Below are positions 1-9,004 of a DNA stretch of 64,000 nt, one piece after another (the stretch's first letter is position 1; each line of letters starts with the position of its first letter). The DNA is from Actinokineospora xionganensis (lineage in GTDB: Bacteria; Actinomycetota; Actinomycetes; Mycobacteriales; Pseudonocardiaceae). The stretch is from assembly GCF_014323725.1 (NCBI RefSeq), contig NZ_JABVED010000002.1, forward strand, positions 1 to 64,000. The letters run 5' to 3'. Below the pieces are notes generated by a model that ran no database searches, was not told where the DNA came from, and saw only the letters and a list, made by a program, of their open reading frames with translations. The position numbers and the translations under genes are program-made.

Positions 1-41
1 TGCTTGACATTCAAGCTCCTGGGATGTCTGTCATGCCCGGA

Positions 42-3000
42 TCATCGGAAGTCGCGCGACTTGGCCGGGATACGCATGTCGAGTCGCTGCAACTGGTCGG
101 CGTAGAGACTCAGGACCCCCTCGACATTCTCGACCACGCCGCGGATCAGCAGCGCCGAACTGGATCGTGCGACCCGCCGGTAGCGCGCCCACAGCCCCGG
201 CGAGCACACCACGTTGACCATGCCGGTCTCGTCCTCGATGTTGAGGAACGTGACACCGCCCGCGGTCTGCGGCCGTTGTCGGTGGGTGACCGCGCCCCCG
301 AGCAGAACCCGCGTCCCGTTGTCCACTTTGGACAACTCGGCCGCGGTGAGGGCGCCCAGGCGGATCAGACGTTCGCGGATGAACTGGGTCGGGAAGCTGT
401 CCGGCGACAGGCCCGTGGCCCAGACGTCGGCGACGGCGAGTTCGAGGTCGTCCATCCCGGGTAGTTCCGGGGCGTTCACGCCGACCGCGGTGCCCGGCAG
501 GCGATCCGGCCGTTCGGCGGCCGCCGCGCCCGCCGCCCACAGGGCCTCGCGGCGGAGCAGGCCGAAGCAGCCGAACGCGCCCGCGGTCGACAGCGCTTCC
601 ACCTGGGGTCGGGTGAGCTGGACGCGGCGGGCCAAGTCGACCATGTCCAGGTATGGGCCCTTGCCTCGTTCGGTGACGATGCGTTCGGCCAGGTCGTCGC
701 CGATCAGGCGAACAGTGCCGAGACCCAGGCGAACGGCCTGCTCATCGCTGTCCGGTTCAACCGGTTCGAGGGTGGCGTGCGCGAGGCCGGCGTTGATGTC
801 CGGCCCGCGCACGGTGACCCCGTGCCGCCGCGCGTCGGCGACCAGGGACTGCGGCGAGTAGAAGCCCATCGGCTGCGCGCGCAGCAGGGCGGCGCAGAAG
901 GCGGCCGGGTAGTACAGCTTGAACCAGGCGCTGGCGAACACCAGGTAGGCGAAGCTCAGGGCGTGGCTCTCCGGGAAGCCGAAGTTGGCGAACGCCAAGA
1001 GTTTCTCGTAGATGCGCGCGGACAGCGCCTCGTCGAGCCCGTTGCCCGCGGCACCGGCGTAGAACCGTTCGCGCAACCGCTCCATCCGCCGTGTGGACCG
1101 CTTGGCACCCATGGCGCGGCGCAGTTCGTCGGCCTCGGCGGGGCTGAAGTCGGCGACGTCGACCGCGATCTGCATGAGCTGCTCCTGGAAGAGCGGGACA
1201 CCGAGCGTCTTGCGCAGCGCGTTCTCCAGCAGCGGGTGGTCGACGGTGGGCTCCTCCTTCTTGTTCTTGCGGCGGATGAAGGGATGCACCGACCCACCCT
1301 GGATCGGCCCCGGCCGGATGAGCGCGACCTCGACGACCAGGTCATAGAACTCCGTGGGGCGCAGGCGAGGCAGCGTGGCCATCTGGGCACGGCTCTCAAC
1401 CTGGAAGACGCCGACCGAGTCGGCGCGGCAGAGCATCTCGTAGACCCGCTGGTCGGCGAGATTAAGCGCACCTATGTCGACTCGGACGCCGTGGTGCTCA
1501 TCGACGAGGTCGACCACGTAGTGCAACGCGGACAACATGCCCAGGCCCAGGAGGTCGAACTTGACCAGTCCGACGGCGGCGCAGTCGTCCTTGTCCCACT
1601 GCAGCACCGTGCGTTTGGGCATCCGCGCGGGCTCGACCGGGCAGACCTCGCTGACCGGGCGGTCGCAGATGACCATGCCGCCGGAGTGGATTCCCAGGTG
1701 CCGCGGGAAGTTCTCCAACTGCCCGGCCAGTTCGAGCACGGCGGGCGGCACGTCGAGGTGGTTGTCGTCCAATGTGGACTGCAAAGGCCCCCAGCGGTCG
1801 ATCTGCTTGCTCCAGGCGTCCTGCTGGCCGGGTGAGTAGCCCAGCGCCTTGGCCATGTCGCGCACGGTCGACTTGGCGCGATAGGTGATCACGTTCGCCA
1901 CCTGCGCGGCGTGCCGCCGGTCGTACTTGTCGTAGACGAACTGGATGGCCTCCTCACGGCGGTCGGACTCGATGTCGAGGTCGATGTCGGGCGGGCCGTC
2001 CCGGGCCGGGGCCAGGAACCGCTCGAAGAGCAGCTCCCAGCGCACGGCGTCGACATTGGTGATCCCGAGCGCGAAGCAGACCGCCGAGTTCGCCGCGGAG
2101 CCGCGACCCTGACAGAAGATGTCGTTGTCGCGGCAGAACCTCACGATGTCCCAGACGACGAGGAAGTAGCCCGGAAAGCCGAGTTCCTCGATGACCTGCA
2201 GTTCGTGGGCGAGTTGCGCGTAGGCCCGCGGGCTTTCGGCCGACGAGCCGTACTTGGCCGCGGCGCCCTCGTAAGTCAGCTTCCGCAGGAAGGTGACCTC
2301 GGTGTGGCCGTCGGGCACGCCGAACGGCGGCAGCTTCGGCGCGACCAGGTGCAGGTCGAACGCGAGTTGCACGCCGAGCAGGGCGGCGCGCTGCACGGCG
2401 CCCGGGTAGCGGGCGAACCGGTCGGCCATCTCCTGCCCGGTCCGCAGGTGGGCGGTGGGCGAGGGCGGCAGCCAACCCGCCAGCTCGTCGAGGCTGCGCC
2501 GGGCCCGCACCGCCGCCATCGCCGCCGCGAGATGCCCCCTCGACGGGTGCGCGTAGTGCACGGCGTTCGTCGCGACGGTCGGCAGGCCGAGGTCGGCCGC
2601 CATGCCCGCGAGCAGGTCGTTGCGGTCGGTGTCGTCGGGCATGCCATGGTCGGTCAGTTCGACGAAGACGCGGTCGGGTCCGTACGCCGCGGACAGGAGC
2701 CGCAGCTGCTCGAACGCGGCCTGCGGCCCACCGCTGGCGAGCGCCAGCCGGACGCCGCCCTTGCGGCAGCCGGTGAGCACGACACAGTCATCGCGCGTCT
2801 CCTCGACGACCTCGAGCAGGTCGTACACCGGTTTGCCCTTCTCCTCACCGCGCAGGTGCGCGGCGGTGAGAACGCGGCACAGGCTGTGGTAGCCGGCCTG
2901 TTTGTCGGCGAGTAGGAGCAGATGTTCGCCTTCGGGGTCGGCGACACCGTTCTGCGGGGCGGTGAGGCCCAGGCTCAGCTCGGTGCCGAACACCGTGCGC

Positions 3001-3356
3001 ATGCCCAGCTCTTTGGCGGCCTCGGCGAACCGGACCACGCCGTACATCCCGTCGTGGTCGGTCAGCGCGATCGCGTCGAGACCGAGGAGCGAGGCCGCCT
3101 CCACCAGCTCCTCCGGGTGGCTCGCGCCGTCGAGGAAGCTGAAGTTGGAATGGCAGTGCAGTTCCGCGTACGGCACCCGCGAGTCCCCATCGGCCTGATC
3201 GGTGACCCCGGGCGGCCCGACACCCATCGGGGGCACGTAGCGGTCGCGGCGGCGAGTCCAGCCCGGGCTGTCACCACCGTCGCCGACTTCCGGCGGCCTG
3301 CCGGAGAGGATGCGCTCGAGTTCCGACCACCGGACCGGCGGGTTGTTCCATCCCAT
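42..3356 (-). CDS. dnaE2: Error-prone DNA polymerase DnaE2
   Basis: Translesion C-family DNA polymerase of the SOS mutasome, 1104 aa, close to the usual length of actinobacterial DnaE2. An N-terminal PHP domain starts near residue 62 (AELHCHSNFSFLDG, ALTDHDGMYG). The polymerase palm carries the acidic motif PDIDLDIE, and the fingers segment contains GRGSAANSAVCFALG. A C-terminal OB fold (TFLNIEDETGMVNVV) is followed by a short tail without the tau-binding extension of DnaE1. It is the last gene of the imuB operon, 11 bp after the stop of a tiny ORF, and has no LexA box of its own, so I infer that it is transcribed from the box at 5087. In mycobacteria DnaE2 supplies catalysis while ImuB docks it on the beta clamp. 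ATG start; the Shine-Dalgarno sequence is weak, which fits translational coupling. Confidence 0.96.
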   Translation of the reverse strand: MGWNNPPVRWSELERILSGRPPEVGDGGDSPGWTRRRDRYVPPMGVGPPGVTDQADGDSRVPYAELHCHSNFSFLDGASHPEELVEAASLLGLDAIALTDHDGMYGVVRFAEAAKELGMRTVFGTELSLGLTAPQNGVADPEGEHLLLLADKQAGYHSLCRVLTAAHLRGEEKGKPVYDLLEVVEETRDDCVVLTGCRKGGVRLALASGGPQAAFEQLRLLSAAYGPDRVFVELTDHGMPDDTDRNDLLAGMAADLGLPTVATNAVHYAHPSRGHLAAAMAAVRARRSLDELAGWLPPSPTAHLRTGQEMADRFARYPGAVQRAALLGVQLAFDLHLVAPKLPPFGVPDGHTEVTFLRKLTYEGAAAKYGSSAESPRAYAQLAHELQVIEELGFPGYFLVVWDIVRFCRDNDIFCQGRGSAANSAVCFALGITNVDAVRWELLFERFLAPARDGPPDIDLDIESDRREEAIQFVYDKYDRRHAAQVANVITYRAKSTVRDMAKALGYSPGQQDAWSKQIDRWGPLQSTLDDNHLDVPPAVLELAGQLENFPRHLGIHSGGMVICDRPVSEVCPVEPARMPKRTVLQWDKDDCAAVGLVKFDLLGLGMLSALHYVVDLVDEHHGVRVDIGALNLADQRVYEMLCRADSVGVFQVESRAQMATLPRLRPTEFYDLVVEVALIRPGPIQGGSVHPFIRRKNKKEEPTVDHPLLENALRKTLGVPLFQEQLMQIAVDVADFSPAEADELRRAMGAKRSTRRMERLRERFYAGAAGNGLDEALSARIYEKLLAFANFGFPESHALSFAYLVFASAWFKLYYPAAFCAALLRAQPMGFYSPQSLVADARRHGVTVRGPDINAGLAHATLEPVEPDSDEQAVRLGLGTVRLIGDDLAERIVTERGKGPYLDMVDLARRVQLTRPQVEALSTAGAFGCFGLLRREALWAAGAAAAERPDRLPGTAVGVNAPELPGMDDLELAVADVWATGLSPDSFPTQFIRERLIRLGALTAAELSKVDNGTRVLLGGAVTHRQRPQTAGGVTFLNIEDETGMVNVVCSPGLWARYRRVARSSSALLIRGVVENVEGVLSLYADQLQRLDMRIPAKSRDFR

Positions 3357-3367
3357 CCGTCAGCCGG

Positions 3368-3475
3368 TCAGGGAGACAGGGATTCGGGCGAGCGGCGCGG
3401 CAGCGGGATCAGGTCGGTCAAGTCGATCCAGTCGGCTCCGTCGATGGCGGTGAGCGGGTCTTCGTCGTATCGCAT
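3368..3475 (-). CDS. Tiny ORF coupled between imuB and dnaE2 (35 aa)
   Basis: Unrecognised acidic peptide of 35 aa beginning MRYDEDPLTAIDGADW and ending PRRSPESLSP. Its ATG overlaps the imuB stop in a TGATG arrangement, and its stop lies 11 bp before the dnaE2 ATG, so it fills the imuB-dnaE2 gap almost exactly. The middle reads DWIDLTDLIPL, which could form a short amphipathic helix or a protein-docking motif. There is no signal peptide and no Cys. It could be a translational coupling device that carries ribosomes from imuB to dnaE2, or a real small component of the mutasome. No function is claimed. Confidence 0.55.
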   Translation of the reverse strand: MRYDEDPLTAIDGADWIDLTDLIPLPRRSPESLSP

Positions 3476-5031
3476 CAGGCGTATATCCCTTCTACGGACC
3501 ATCTTTTGTTCTCACGCACCAGGAGGAGCGCCTCCTGGCTGTCCTCTTCGGACTGTTCGGTCAACAGCACTTGCAGGCGGGCGCGCCTGCGGGCGGAATC
3601 CGGGTCCCACCAGCGTTCGTCCGCGGGCCACGGGCCGGCCCAGCCCACGACCGCGCGGGGACGCCCGCCGCCGTAGGCCACGCGGGCGGGCTCGCCGGTG
3701 AGGCGGAACCGGCCGGTCACCCCGATTTCGACTCCTGCCTCGTCGCACACCGACGCGGGCAGCGGGCGGACCGGGATGGCGGCGGGTGACGGTGCGGGTA
3801 ATCGGCCCGGCCATGGGCGGTCTGGAGGTGTGGGCGGGACGCGCTCGTCACCCCACGGGACCAGGTGGACCTGGTCGGCGGGGCCCCGGCCGCCTGCGAG
3901 GACCGGGGTGAGGACGGCGTCGGGGCCGAGGAGACCCTGGACATGGACCATGGCGCGGGCGGCGCGTTCGGCTTGTTCGTCGTGGCCGCCCTGCCAGAGG
4001 CCGAGTTGAAGGGTGCGGCCGTCGACCAGTTCCTCTGGTTCGAGGCGCAGGACCGTGATGCCCGCCGAAGGACGCCCCGCGCCGCCGCGCAGCCAGCCGT
4101 CGAGCTGCCAGCGGACGCGGTCGGCGATGCCGGACGCGGTGAGCGGGTCGGCGCAGCGCCACACGCGGCCACGGGTCTCGCCGTTGGCGGTGCTCGCGTG
4201 GATGCCCAGGCGAGTGCAGGCGAGACCGTGCGCGGCCAAGCAGGCGTGGAGGCGCTCGCCAAGCGTGCGGGCGACGAACGCGGCGGCGTCGACCCGGTCG
4301 ATGGGCGGGTCGGGGTTGTGGGTGACGGACAGGTCGACTGGCGGGCGTCTGCGGGCGGGCGGGCGTTCTTCCAGTCCGCTCGCCAGGCGGTGGGCGAGCT
4401 TGGCGTCGGCGCCGAACCGGGTGGAGACATCGCCGGGGTCCAGGGCGGCGAACGCGCCGAGGGTGCGGATGCCGAGTCTGCGCAGCAGGTCGACCAGGTC
4501 CGGTCTGCCTGATTCGAGTTCGCGGATGGTCAGCGGGGCAAGGAATTCGGGGCTCCCGCCTGGCGGGACGAGTCGGTTTCGATGGGCGGCCAGGGTGGCG
4601 GCGAAGAGGCCGTCGGCGAGGCCGATCTGACATTCGGCGCCGGTCCGGGCGGCGACCTGGTCGATGAGGCGTTCGGCGGCGGCCTCCTCGGAACCGAAGT
4701 AGCCCACGGGCCCGCGTGCGGGGACGGCGACGACTCCGGGCCGGATCACCTCGACGCCGACGGCCAACTCCTCGACCGCCATGGCCACCGGCTCGAACAT
4801 CCGGGCGTCGCGGTCGACGTCGGCCAAGAAGACGACCAGGTCCGGGCAGCGGCTCTGTGCCTCCCGGCGGCGCATCGCCCGCTGGACGCCGTCGGCGCGG
4901 GCGCGGGCGTTGGCGGCGACGACGCGGTTGGCGGCGAAGACGGCGGCGGGGGTGTCGAGCGGCAGACCCGCGACCGTGCTCGCGGCGACGACTGGCCAGT
5001 CGGGACACCAGACGACGAGCAGGCGGGACAT
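3475..5031 (-). CDS. imuB: ImuB, catalytically inactive Y-family polymerase adaptor
   Basis: Y-family polymerase-like hub of the ImuA'/ImuB/DnaE2 mutasome, 518 aa (M. tuberculosis ImuB is about 525 aa). The N-terminus reads LVVWCPDWPV where active Y-family enzymes have the metal-binding acidic motif, so the protein is expected to be inactive as a polymerase. A beta-clamp-binding-like motif, QLGLWQGG, lies in the C-terminal third. The start at 5031 is chosen because GGGGAG precedes it at good spacing, it gives the conserved MSRLLVVWCPDW beginning, and any earlier ATG would fall inside the LexA box at 5087-5102. Its stop overlaps the start of the tiny ORF that leads into dnaE2. It is expected to be SOS-induced. 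Confidence 0.93.
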   Translation of the reverse strand: MSRLLVVWCPDWPVVAASTVAGLPLDTPAAVFAANRVVAANARARADGVQRAMRRREAQSRCPDLVVFLADVDRDARMFEPVAMAVEELAVGVEVIRPGVVAVPARGPVGYFGSEEAAAERLIDQVAARTGAECQIGLADGLFAATLAAHRNRLVPPGGSPEFLAPLTIRELESGRPDLVDLLRRLGIRTLGAFAALDPGDVSTRFGADAKLAHRLASGLEERPPARRRPPVDLSVTHNPDPPIDRVDAAAFVARTLGERLHACLAAHGLACTRLGIHASTANGETRGRVWRCADPLTASGIADRVRWQLDGWLRGGAGRPSAGITVLRLEPEELVDGRTLQLGLWQGGHDEQAERAARAMVHVQGLLGPDAVLTPVLAGGRGPADQVHLVPWGDERVPPTPPDRPWPGRLPAPSPAAIPVRPLPASVCDEAGVEIGVTGRFRLTGEPARVAYGGGRPRAVVGWAGPWPADERWWDPDSARRRARLQVLLTEQSEEDSQEALLLVRENKRWSVEGIYA

Positions 5032-5086
5032 GGCTCTCCCCAGGGTTGATCGAAGGTGCTCATCGTGGGGAGACGATTCGCTTGAC

Positions 5087-5102
5087 TCGAACATACGTTC
5101 GA
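5087..5102. promoter_or_regulatory. LexA (SOS) box upstream of imuB
   Basis: TCGAACATACGTTCGA has perfect GAAC-N4-GTTC arms and matches the mycobacterial-type LexA operator. It lies 56 bp upstream of the imuB start and between imuA' and imuB, so imuB-dnaE2 should have its own SOS promoter. Confidence 0.9.
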
Positions 5103-5114
5103 CACAGGGGGGTG

Positions 5115-6416
5115 TCAACCGGTCTTGCTCAGCTGTGGACAAGGGCCGCGAGGCGGCGTGAACGGAGTGCCTTGGAGGGCGAGTCGGGCGCGGACCGGCC
5201 GGGCGGCTGCCCCTCGGCCGCGGGCGTGAACCTCGACCAGGCGGGCGCGGAGGTGGCCGTGCCCGTCGCCGAGGCCGGACCAGCGGGCGCGGGTGCAGCG
5301 CAGCTCCAGATCGGCGCCCGGCCACGCCCCGAACGCGACGAGCGCGGTGCCACGGCTGCGCGCCCGCGCGGAGAGTCTGCGGGCCTGCGCGTCGGTGATC
5401 TTGGGGGTGGCGATGGCGACCACGTCGAAGCCGTCGAGCAGGGCGGCGGCGATGGTGACCACGTCGTTGCCGGGGTCGGACACGAGGGCGAGCCGGTCCA
5501 TCGCGACACCGAGTTCGGCGGCGGCGAGGACACCGAGGTCGGGAACGCCGACGACCGCGGCCCAGGAACCGTTCGCGGTGGCCTCGGCGAGCAGGGTGAG
5601 CAGCAGCGCGACGGAGTCGCGGACAGCCACGGTGCCGCCGCGGCGGAGACCACCCCAGGGAAAGAGGGGCGCGAGGTCTTCACGGACAGGGAGGACGCGC
5701 GGCTCAGGAGGGCCATCGCGGTGGAGCGCTCGCTCGGACCATGCGAGGCGGACCGAGGAATCGAGGGCGACGACGCCTTCGGCGCCTCGACGCAGTGGCG
5801 CAGGACTCGGATCGCGTGGGCGGCTATTCCGCGCGTGGGTGGCGCCGGAGAAGGAGCGCACGTCGACGGCCGGTTCGCCTGCGCGGTCTTCGGGGTCGCC
5901 GAAGTCGAGGACGCCCTCGGTCGGATCGATCGGGGAGGAATCGAACGTGACGCCCTCGACCCGCTCGGTTCGCCGCGGGGATCGAGGATCCAGGACGGCC
6001 AAGGCGGCGCGGAGGTCGTCGGGGGTGAAGAGACTGGGGCGACCGCCTGGATCGAGGACAGAGTCGCCGAGGACAGAGTCGTCGAGGACAAGGCGGTCGA
6101 GGACGGGTTGATCCAGCGCACGGTGATCAAGGACCGGGTGATCGAGGGCAGGGTTGGCCAAAGTTTGGCGATCGAAGGTCGCGCAATCCCGGACCGATCG
6201 AGCCGCAGTGGGATCAGTCAGGGTGGGGCGATCCGGGGCGGAATGGACCAGAGCTGGGTGGTCCAGAGCCGCACGATCGCGGGCCGATCGAGCATGGACA
6301 GGGTCGGCCAGAGCTTGACGATCCAGAGCAGGATCGCCTAGGGCAGGGTGATCGAGGGCAGGGTCGCTGACCGCTTCCGGGTTCTTCCCCGCGCCGAAAG
6401 CAGCCAGCGACCGCAC
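5115..6416 (-). CDS. imuA': ImuA'-like mutasome protein with N-terminal pentamer-repeat extension
   Basis: RecA/SulA-like accessory protein of the mutasome, 433 aa, about twice the length of the mycobacterial protein as I recall it. The conserved part is the C-terminal ~190 residues (RRGGTVAVRDSVALLLTLLA, ALLDGFDVVAIATPKITDAQ, LVAFGAWPGADLELRC). Residues ~16-122 are a run of degenerate five-residue units of the type ALDHP/VLDRP, followed by a linker. The GTG start at 6416 is supported by the strong Shine-Dalgarno GGGGAGGTG 7 nt upstream, so the repeat is translated. A perfect LexA box lies 100 bp upstream. It is followed by a second box and imuB. Assignment rests on context plus the C-terminal region; the repeat is unusual. 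Confidence 0.8.
   Translation of the reverse strand: MRSLAAFGAGKNPEAVSDPALDHPALGDPALDRQALADPVHARSARDRAALDHPALVHSAPDRPTLTDPTAARSVRDCATFDRQTLANPALDHPVLDHRALDQPVLDRLVLDDSVLGDSVLDPGGRPSLFTPDDLRAALAVLDPRSPRRTERVEGVTFDSSPIDPTEGVLDFGDPEDRAGEPAVDVRSFSGATHARNSRPRDPSPAPLRRGAEGVVALDSSVRLAWSERALHRDGPPEPRVLPVREDLAPLFPWGGLRRGGTVAVRDSVALLLTLLAEATANGSWAAVVGVPDLGVLAAAELGVAMDRLALVSDPGNDVVTIAAALLDGFDVVAIATPKITDAQARRLSARARSRGTALVAFGAWPGADLELRCTRARWSGLGDGHGHLRARLVEVHARGRGAAARPVRARLALQGTPFTPPRGPCPQLSKTG
6051..6371 (-). repeat. Degenerate 15-bp tandem repeat inside imuA'
   Basis: About 21 imperfect copies of a 15-nt unit encode consecutive pentapeptides such as ALDHP, ALGDP, ALDRQ, ALADP, VLDHR, ALDQP and VLDRL. 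The period is exactly five residues, with A/V-L-D in most copies, so the reading frame has been kept while the units diverged. Confidence 0.8.
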
Positions 6417-6516
6417 CGCTCACACCTCCCCGCGCCTGCTGCGCGTACCGCTCAGTTACGCGAGTGCCGTGGGGAGACGGCGGCGGGGCGAGTGGCCTCG
6501 ACTCCGCCCACCCCGT

Positions 6517-6532
6517 TCGAACGTATGTTCGA
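6517..6532. promoter_or_regulatory. LexA (SOS) box upstream of imuA'
   Basis: TCGAACGTATGTTCGA has perfect GAAC-N4-GTTC arms and lies 100 bp upstream of the imuA' GTG start. It is the same operator class as the box at 5087. Confidence 0.9.
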
Positions 6533-6585
6533 TACCGAAACCATACGAGCCCGGCGAAGCCCTGTCAACCGCTCCACACAAACAC

Positions 6586-6615
6586 GTGTGGCCTGGCCAA
6601 AAGGCCAGGCCACAC
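6586..6615 (-). terminator. Terminator after purH
   Basis: A perfect 13-bp stem (GTGTGGCCTGGCC and its complement) with an AAAA loop lies 20 bp beyond the purH stop and ahead of the imuA' promoter. There is no long T-run, as is common in actinomycetes. Confidence 0.85.
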
Positions 6616-6635
6616 GGTTAGTTGCTTTGAACTAC

Positions 6636-8216
6636 TCAGTGCGCGAAGTGTCGCGTCCCGGTCAGGTACACCGGCACCCCCGCGGCCTCCGCGACCGCGA
6701 TGACCTCCGGGTCGCGGACCGAGCCGCCGGGCTGCACGATCGCGCGGACGCCTGCTTCGAGCAGGACCTCCAGGCCGTCGGGGAACGGGAAGAACGCGTC
6801 CGACGCGGCCACCGAACCGGTGGCCCGCTCGCCCGCGCGGGCCACCGCGAGGCGGGCCGCGTCGACTCGGTTGACCTGGCCCATGCCGACGCCGACCGTG
6901 GCGCCGTCGTTGGCCAGCAGGATGGCGTTGGACTTCACCGCGCGGCAGGCTCGCCACGCGAAGGCGAGGTCGGCGAGGGTGGCGTCGTCAACCGCGGCTC
7001 CCGTCGCCAGGGTCCACTTGGCCGGGTCGTCGCCGTCGGCGTCGATGGTGTCGACGGTCTGCACAAGCAACCCGCCCGACACCGGGCGCAGCTCGACGCC
7101 CCGGCGGGCAGGCTCCGCGGTCAGGATGCGGACGTTCTTCTTCCTGGTGAGCACCTCGACGGCGCCGTCGGCGTACGCGGGGGCCACCACGACCTCGGTG
7201 AAGACCTCGGCGATCTGCTCGGCCATGGCCACGCTGACCTCACGGTTGGCCGCGATGACGCCGCCGAACGCGCTCGACGGGTCGCAGGCGTGGGCCTTGC
7301 GGTGGGCCTCGGCGATGTCGATCTCGGCCACCGCGATGCCGCATGGGTTGGCGTGCTTGATGATCGCCACACACGGCGCCTCGTGGTCGTACGCGGCACG
7401 CCACGCCGCGTCGGCGTCGACGTAGTTGTTGTACGACATCTCCTTGCCGTGCAGCTGCGTGGCGGTCGCGAGGCCGCTCGAACCGTCGCCCTGGGTGTAC
7501 AGCGCGGCCCGCTGGTGCGGGTTCTCGCCGTAGCGCAGGACGTTGGAGCGCTGCCAGGTGGCGCCGACCCAACCGGGGAAGCCCGAGCCCTCGTCGTCCG
7601 GCGACAGCACGCTGCCCATCCAGGACGCGACGGCGACGTCGTAGGACGCCGTGTGCCGGAAGGCCTCCAGCGCGAGCTTCTGCCGGTCGGCCAGGGTGAA
7701 GCCGCCCGCGTTGACCTCGGCGAGCACCCACTCGTACCGCGACGGGTCGACCACGACGGCCACGCTGCCGTGGTTCTTGGCCGACGCGCGGACCATGGCC
7801 GGGCCGCCGATATCGATCTGCTCGACGCACTCGTCGGCCGACGCGCCCGAGGCGACCGTCTTGGCGAACGGGTAGAGGTTGACCACGAGCAGGTCGAACG
7901 CGGCGATGCCGAGCTCTTCGAGCTGCGCGACGTGCGCCGGGTTGCGGGTGTCGGCGAGCAGACCCGCGTGCACGCGCGGGTGCAGGGTCTTGACCCGGCC
8001 GTCGAGCGACTCCGGGAAGCCGGTGACCTCCTCGACCGGGGTGACCGGCACACCGGCGTCGGCGAGGGTCTTCGCCGTGCCGCCGGTCGAGACGATCTCC
8101 ACGCCCGCCGCGTGCAGACCGGTGGCCAGCTCCAGCAGGCCCGCCTTGTCCGACACGCCGATCAGCGCCCGGCGAACCGGCTTCCGCTGCTGCCCAGTCT
8201 CGGGATGCCCAGTCAC
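6636..8216 (-). CDS. purH: Bifunctional AICAR transformylase / IMP cyclohydrolase PurH
   Basis: Catalyses the last two steps of de novo IMP synthesis: formylation of AICAR with 10-formyl-THF, then ring closure to IMP. 526 aa, full length. The N-terminal IMP cyclohydrolase (MGS-like) domain shows [16 protein letters not shown] and [15 protein letters not shown]. The C-terminal transformylase domain carries KHANPCG and the terminal signature [18 protein letters not shown]. The start overlaps the purN stop by 4 nt (ATGA), so the pair is translationally coupled. The purN-purH pair sits beside perM, as in mycobacteria. A strong hairpin ends the operon. Confidence 0.98.
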   Translation of the reverse strand: MTGHPETGQQRKPVRRALIGVSDKAGLLELATGLHAAGVEIVSTGGTAKTLADAGVPVTPVEEVTGFPESLDGRVKTLHPRVHAGLLADTRNPAHVAQLEELGIAAFDLLVVNLYPFAKTVASGASADECVEQIDIGGPAMVRASAKNHGSVAVVVDPSRYEWVLAEVNAGGFTLADRQKLALEAFRHTASYDVAVASWMGSVLSPDDEGSGFPGWVGATWQRSNVLRYGENPHQRAALYTQGDGSSGLATATQLHGKEMSYNNYVDADAAWRAAYDHEAPCVAIIKHANPCGIAVAEIDIAEAHRKAHACDPSSAFGGVIAANREVSVAMAEQIAEVFTEVVVAPAYADGAVEVLTRKKNVRILTAEPARRGVELRPVSGGLLVQTVDTIDADGDDPAKWTLATGAAVDDATLADLAFAWRACRAVKSNAILLANDGATVGVGMGQVNRVDAARLAVARAGERATGSVAASDAFFPFPDGLEVLLEAGVRAIVQPGGSVRDPEVIAVAEAAGVPVYLTGTRHFAH

Positions 8217-8851
8217 GGGATGCTCACCTTTCGTCCGTCCACGGTGTATCCGTCGCGCGCCATCCTGGTGACCACGTCGACCAGGAGCCGTCGCTCCACC
8301 GTCTTGATCCGTTCATGCAGGGTGGCCGCGTCATCGCCGGGGGCCACGGGGACGGGCTCCTGGGCGATGATCGGGCCGGTGTCCACGCCGCCGTCGACCA
8401 GGTGGACCGTGCTTCCGGTGACCTGGACGCCGTAGGCGAGCGCGTCGTCGACCGCGTGCGCGCCGGGGAACGACGGCAACAGCGCGGGATGGGTGTTGAT
8501 GACCCGGTGGGCGAAGCGGGTGAGGAACTCGGGCCCGAGGATCTTCATGAACCCGGCGGACACCACCAGATCCGGTTCATAGGCGGCGACGGCCTCGGTC
8601 AGAGCGAGATCCCAGGCCGCGCGGTCGGCGTGGTCGGCGACGCGGACGGAGAAGGTGGGGACGTTCGCGCGATCGGCGCGGGCCAGTCCCTCGATGCCTT
8701 TGCGGTCGGCGCCGACGGCGACGATCCGGGCGGGTATCCCGGCGTCATCGAGCAGGGCCTGCAACAGGGTGCCCGAACCCGACACCAGGACGACGATCCT
8801 GGCAGGCACTGCCGGCTGGAACTGGGAACTCAGCGTGGTCTCCTGCGGCAC
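8213..8851 (-). CDS. purN: Phosphoribosylglycinamide formyltransferase PurN
   Basis: Transfers a formyl group from 10-formyl-THF to GAR, the third step of purine synthesis. 212 aa, the normal size. The N-terminal Rossmann-like segment reads [19 protein letters not shown]. The catalytic region contains [10 protein letters not shown] and the motif [13 protein letters not shown] (Asn, His), and the conserved Asp lies in the GGVDTGPII stretch. It is the first gene of the purN-purH pair and overlaps purH by 4 nt. The ~150 bp before it, up to the perM stop, shows no clear additional feature. Confidence 0.97.
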   Translation of the reverse strand: MPQETTLSSQFQPAVPARIVVLVSGSGTLLQALLDDAGIPARIVAVGADRKGIEGLARADRANVPTFSVRVADHADRAAWDLALTEAVAAYEPDLVVSAGFMKILGPEFLTRFAHRVINTHPALLPSFPGAHAVDDALAYGVQVTGSTVHLVDGGVDTGPIIAQEPVPVAPGDDAATLHERIKTVERRLLVDVVTRMARDGYTVDGRKVSIP

Positions 8852-9004
8852 CGGAACGGGATAGGCCCAGCGTAGGCGGTCCGCAGTCGATCTTGTTCAG
8901 CGGCCCGCGGCTAGTCCGCCACCCCGGAATTTAATCTTGGGGGCACCAGGCGGGTGATGGAGCGGACTGGTGGGTGACCGTGGTTGGCTGTCGTCACGGT
9001 CCCC

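Noticed and set aside
1..41. Feature at the left edge
   Set aside because: Only 41 bp beyond the dnaE2 stop are present; no hairpin or start could be supported.
5031..5094. Earlier ATG (5094) as the imuB start
   Set aside because: It lies within the LexA box, where no mRNA would be expected, and lacks a ribosome-binding site.
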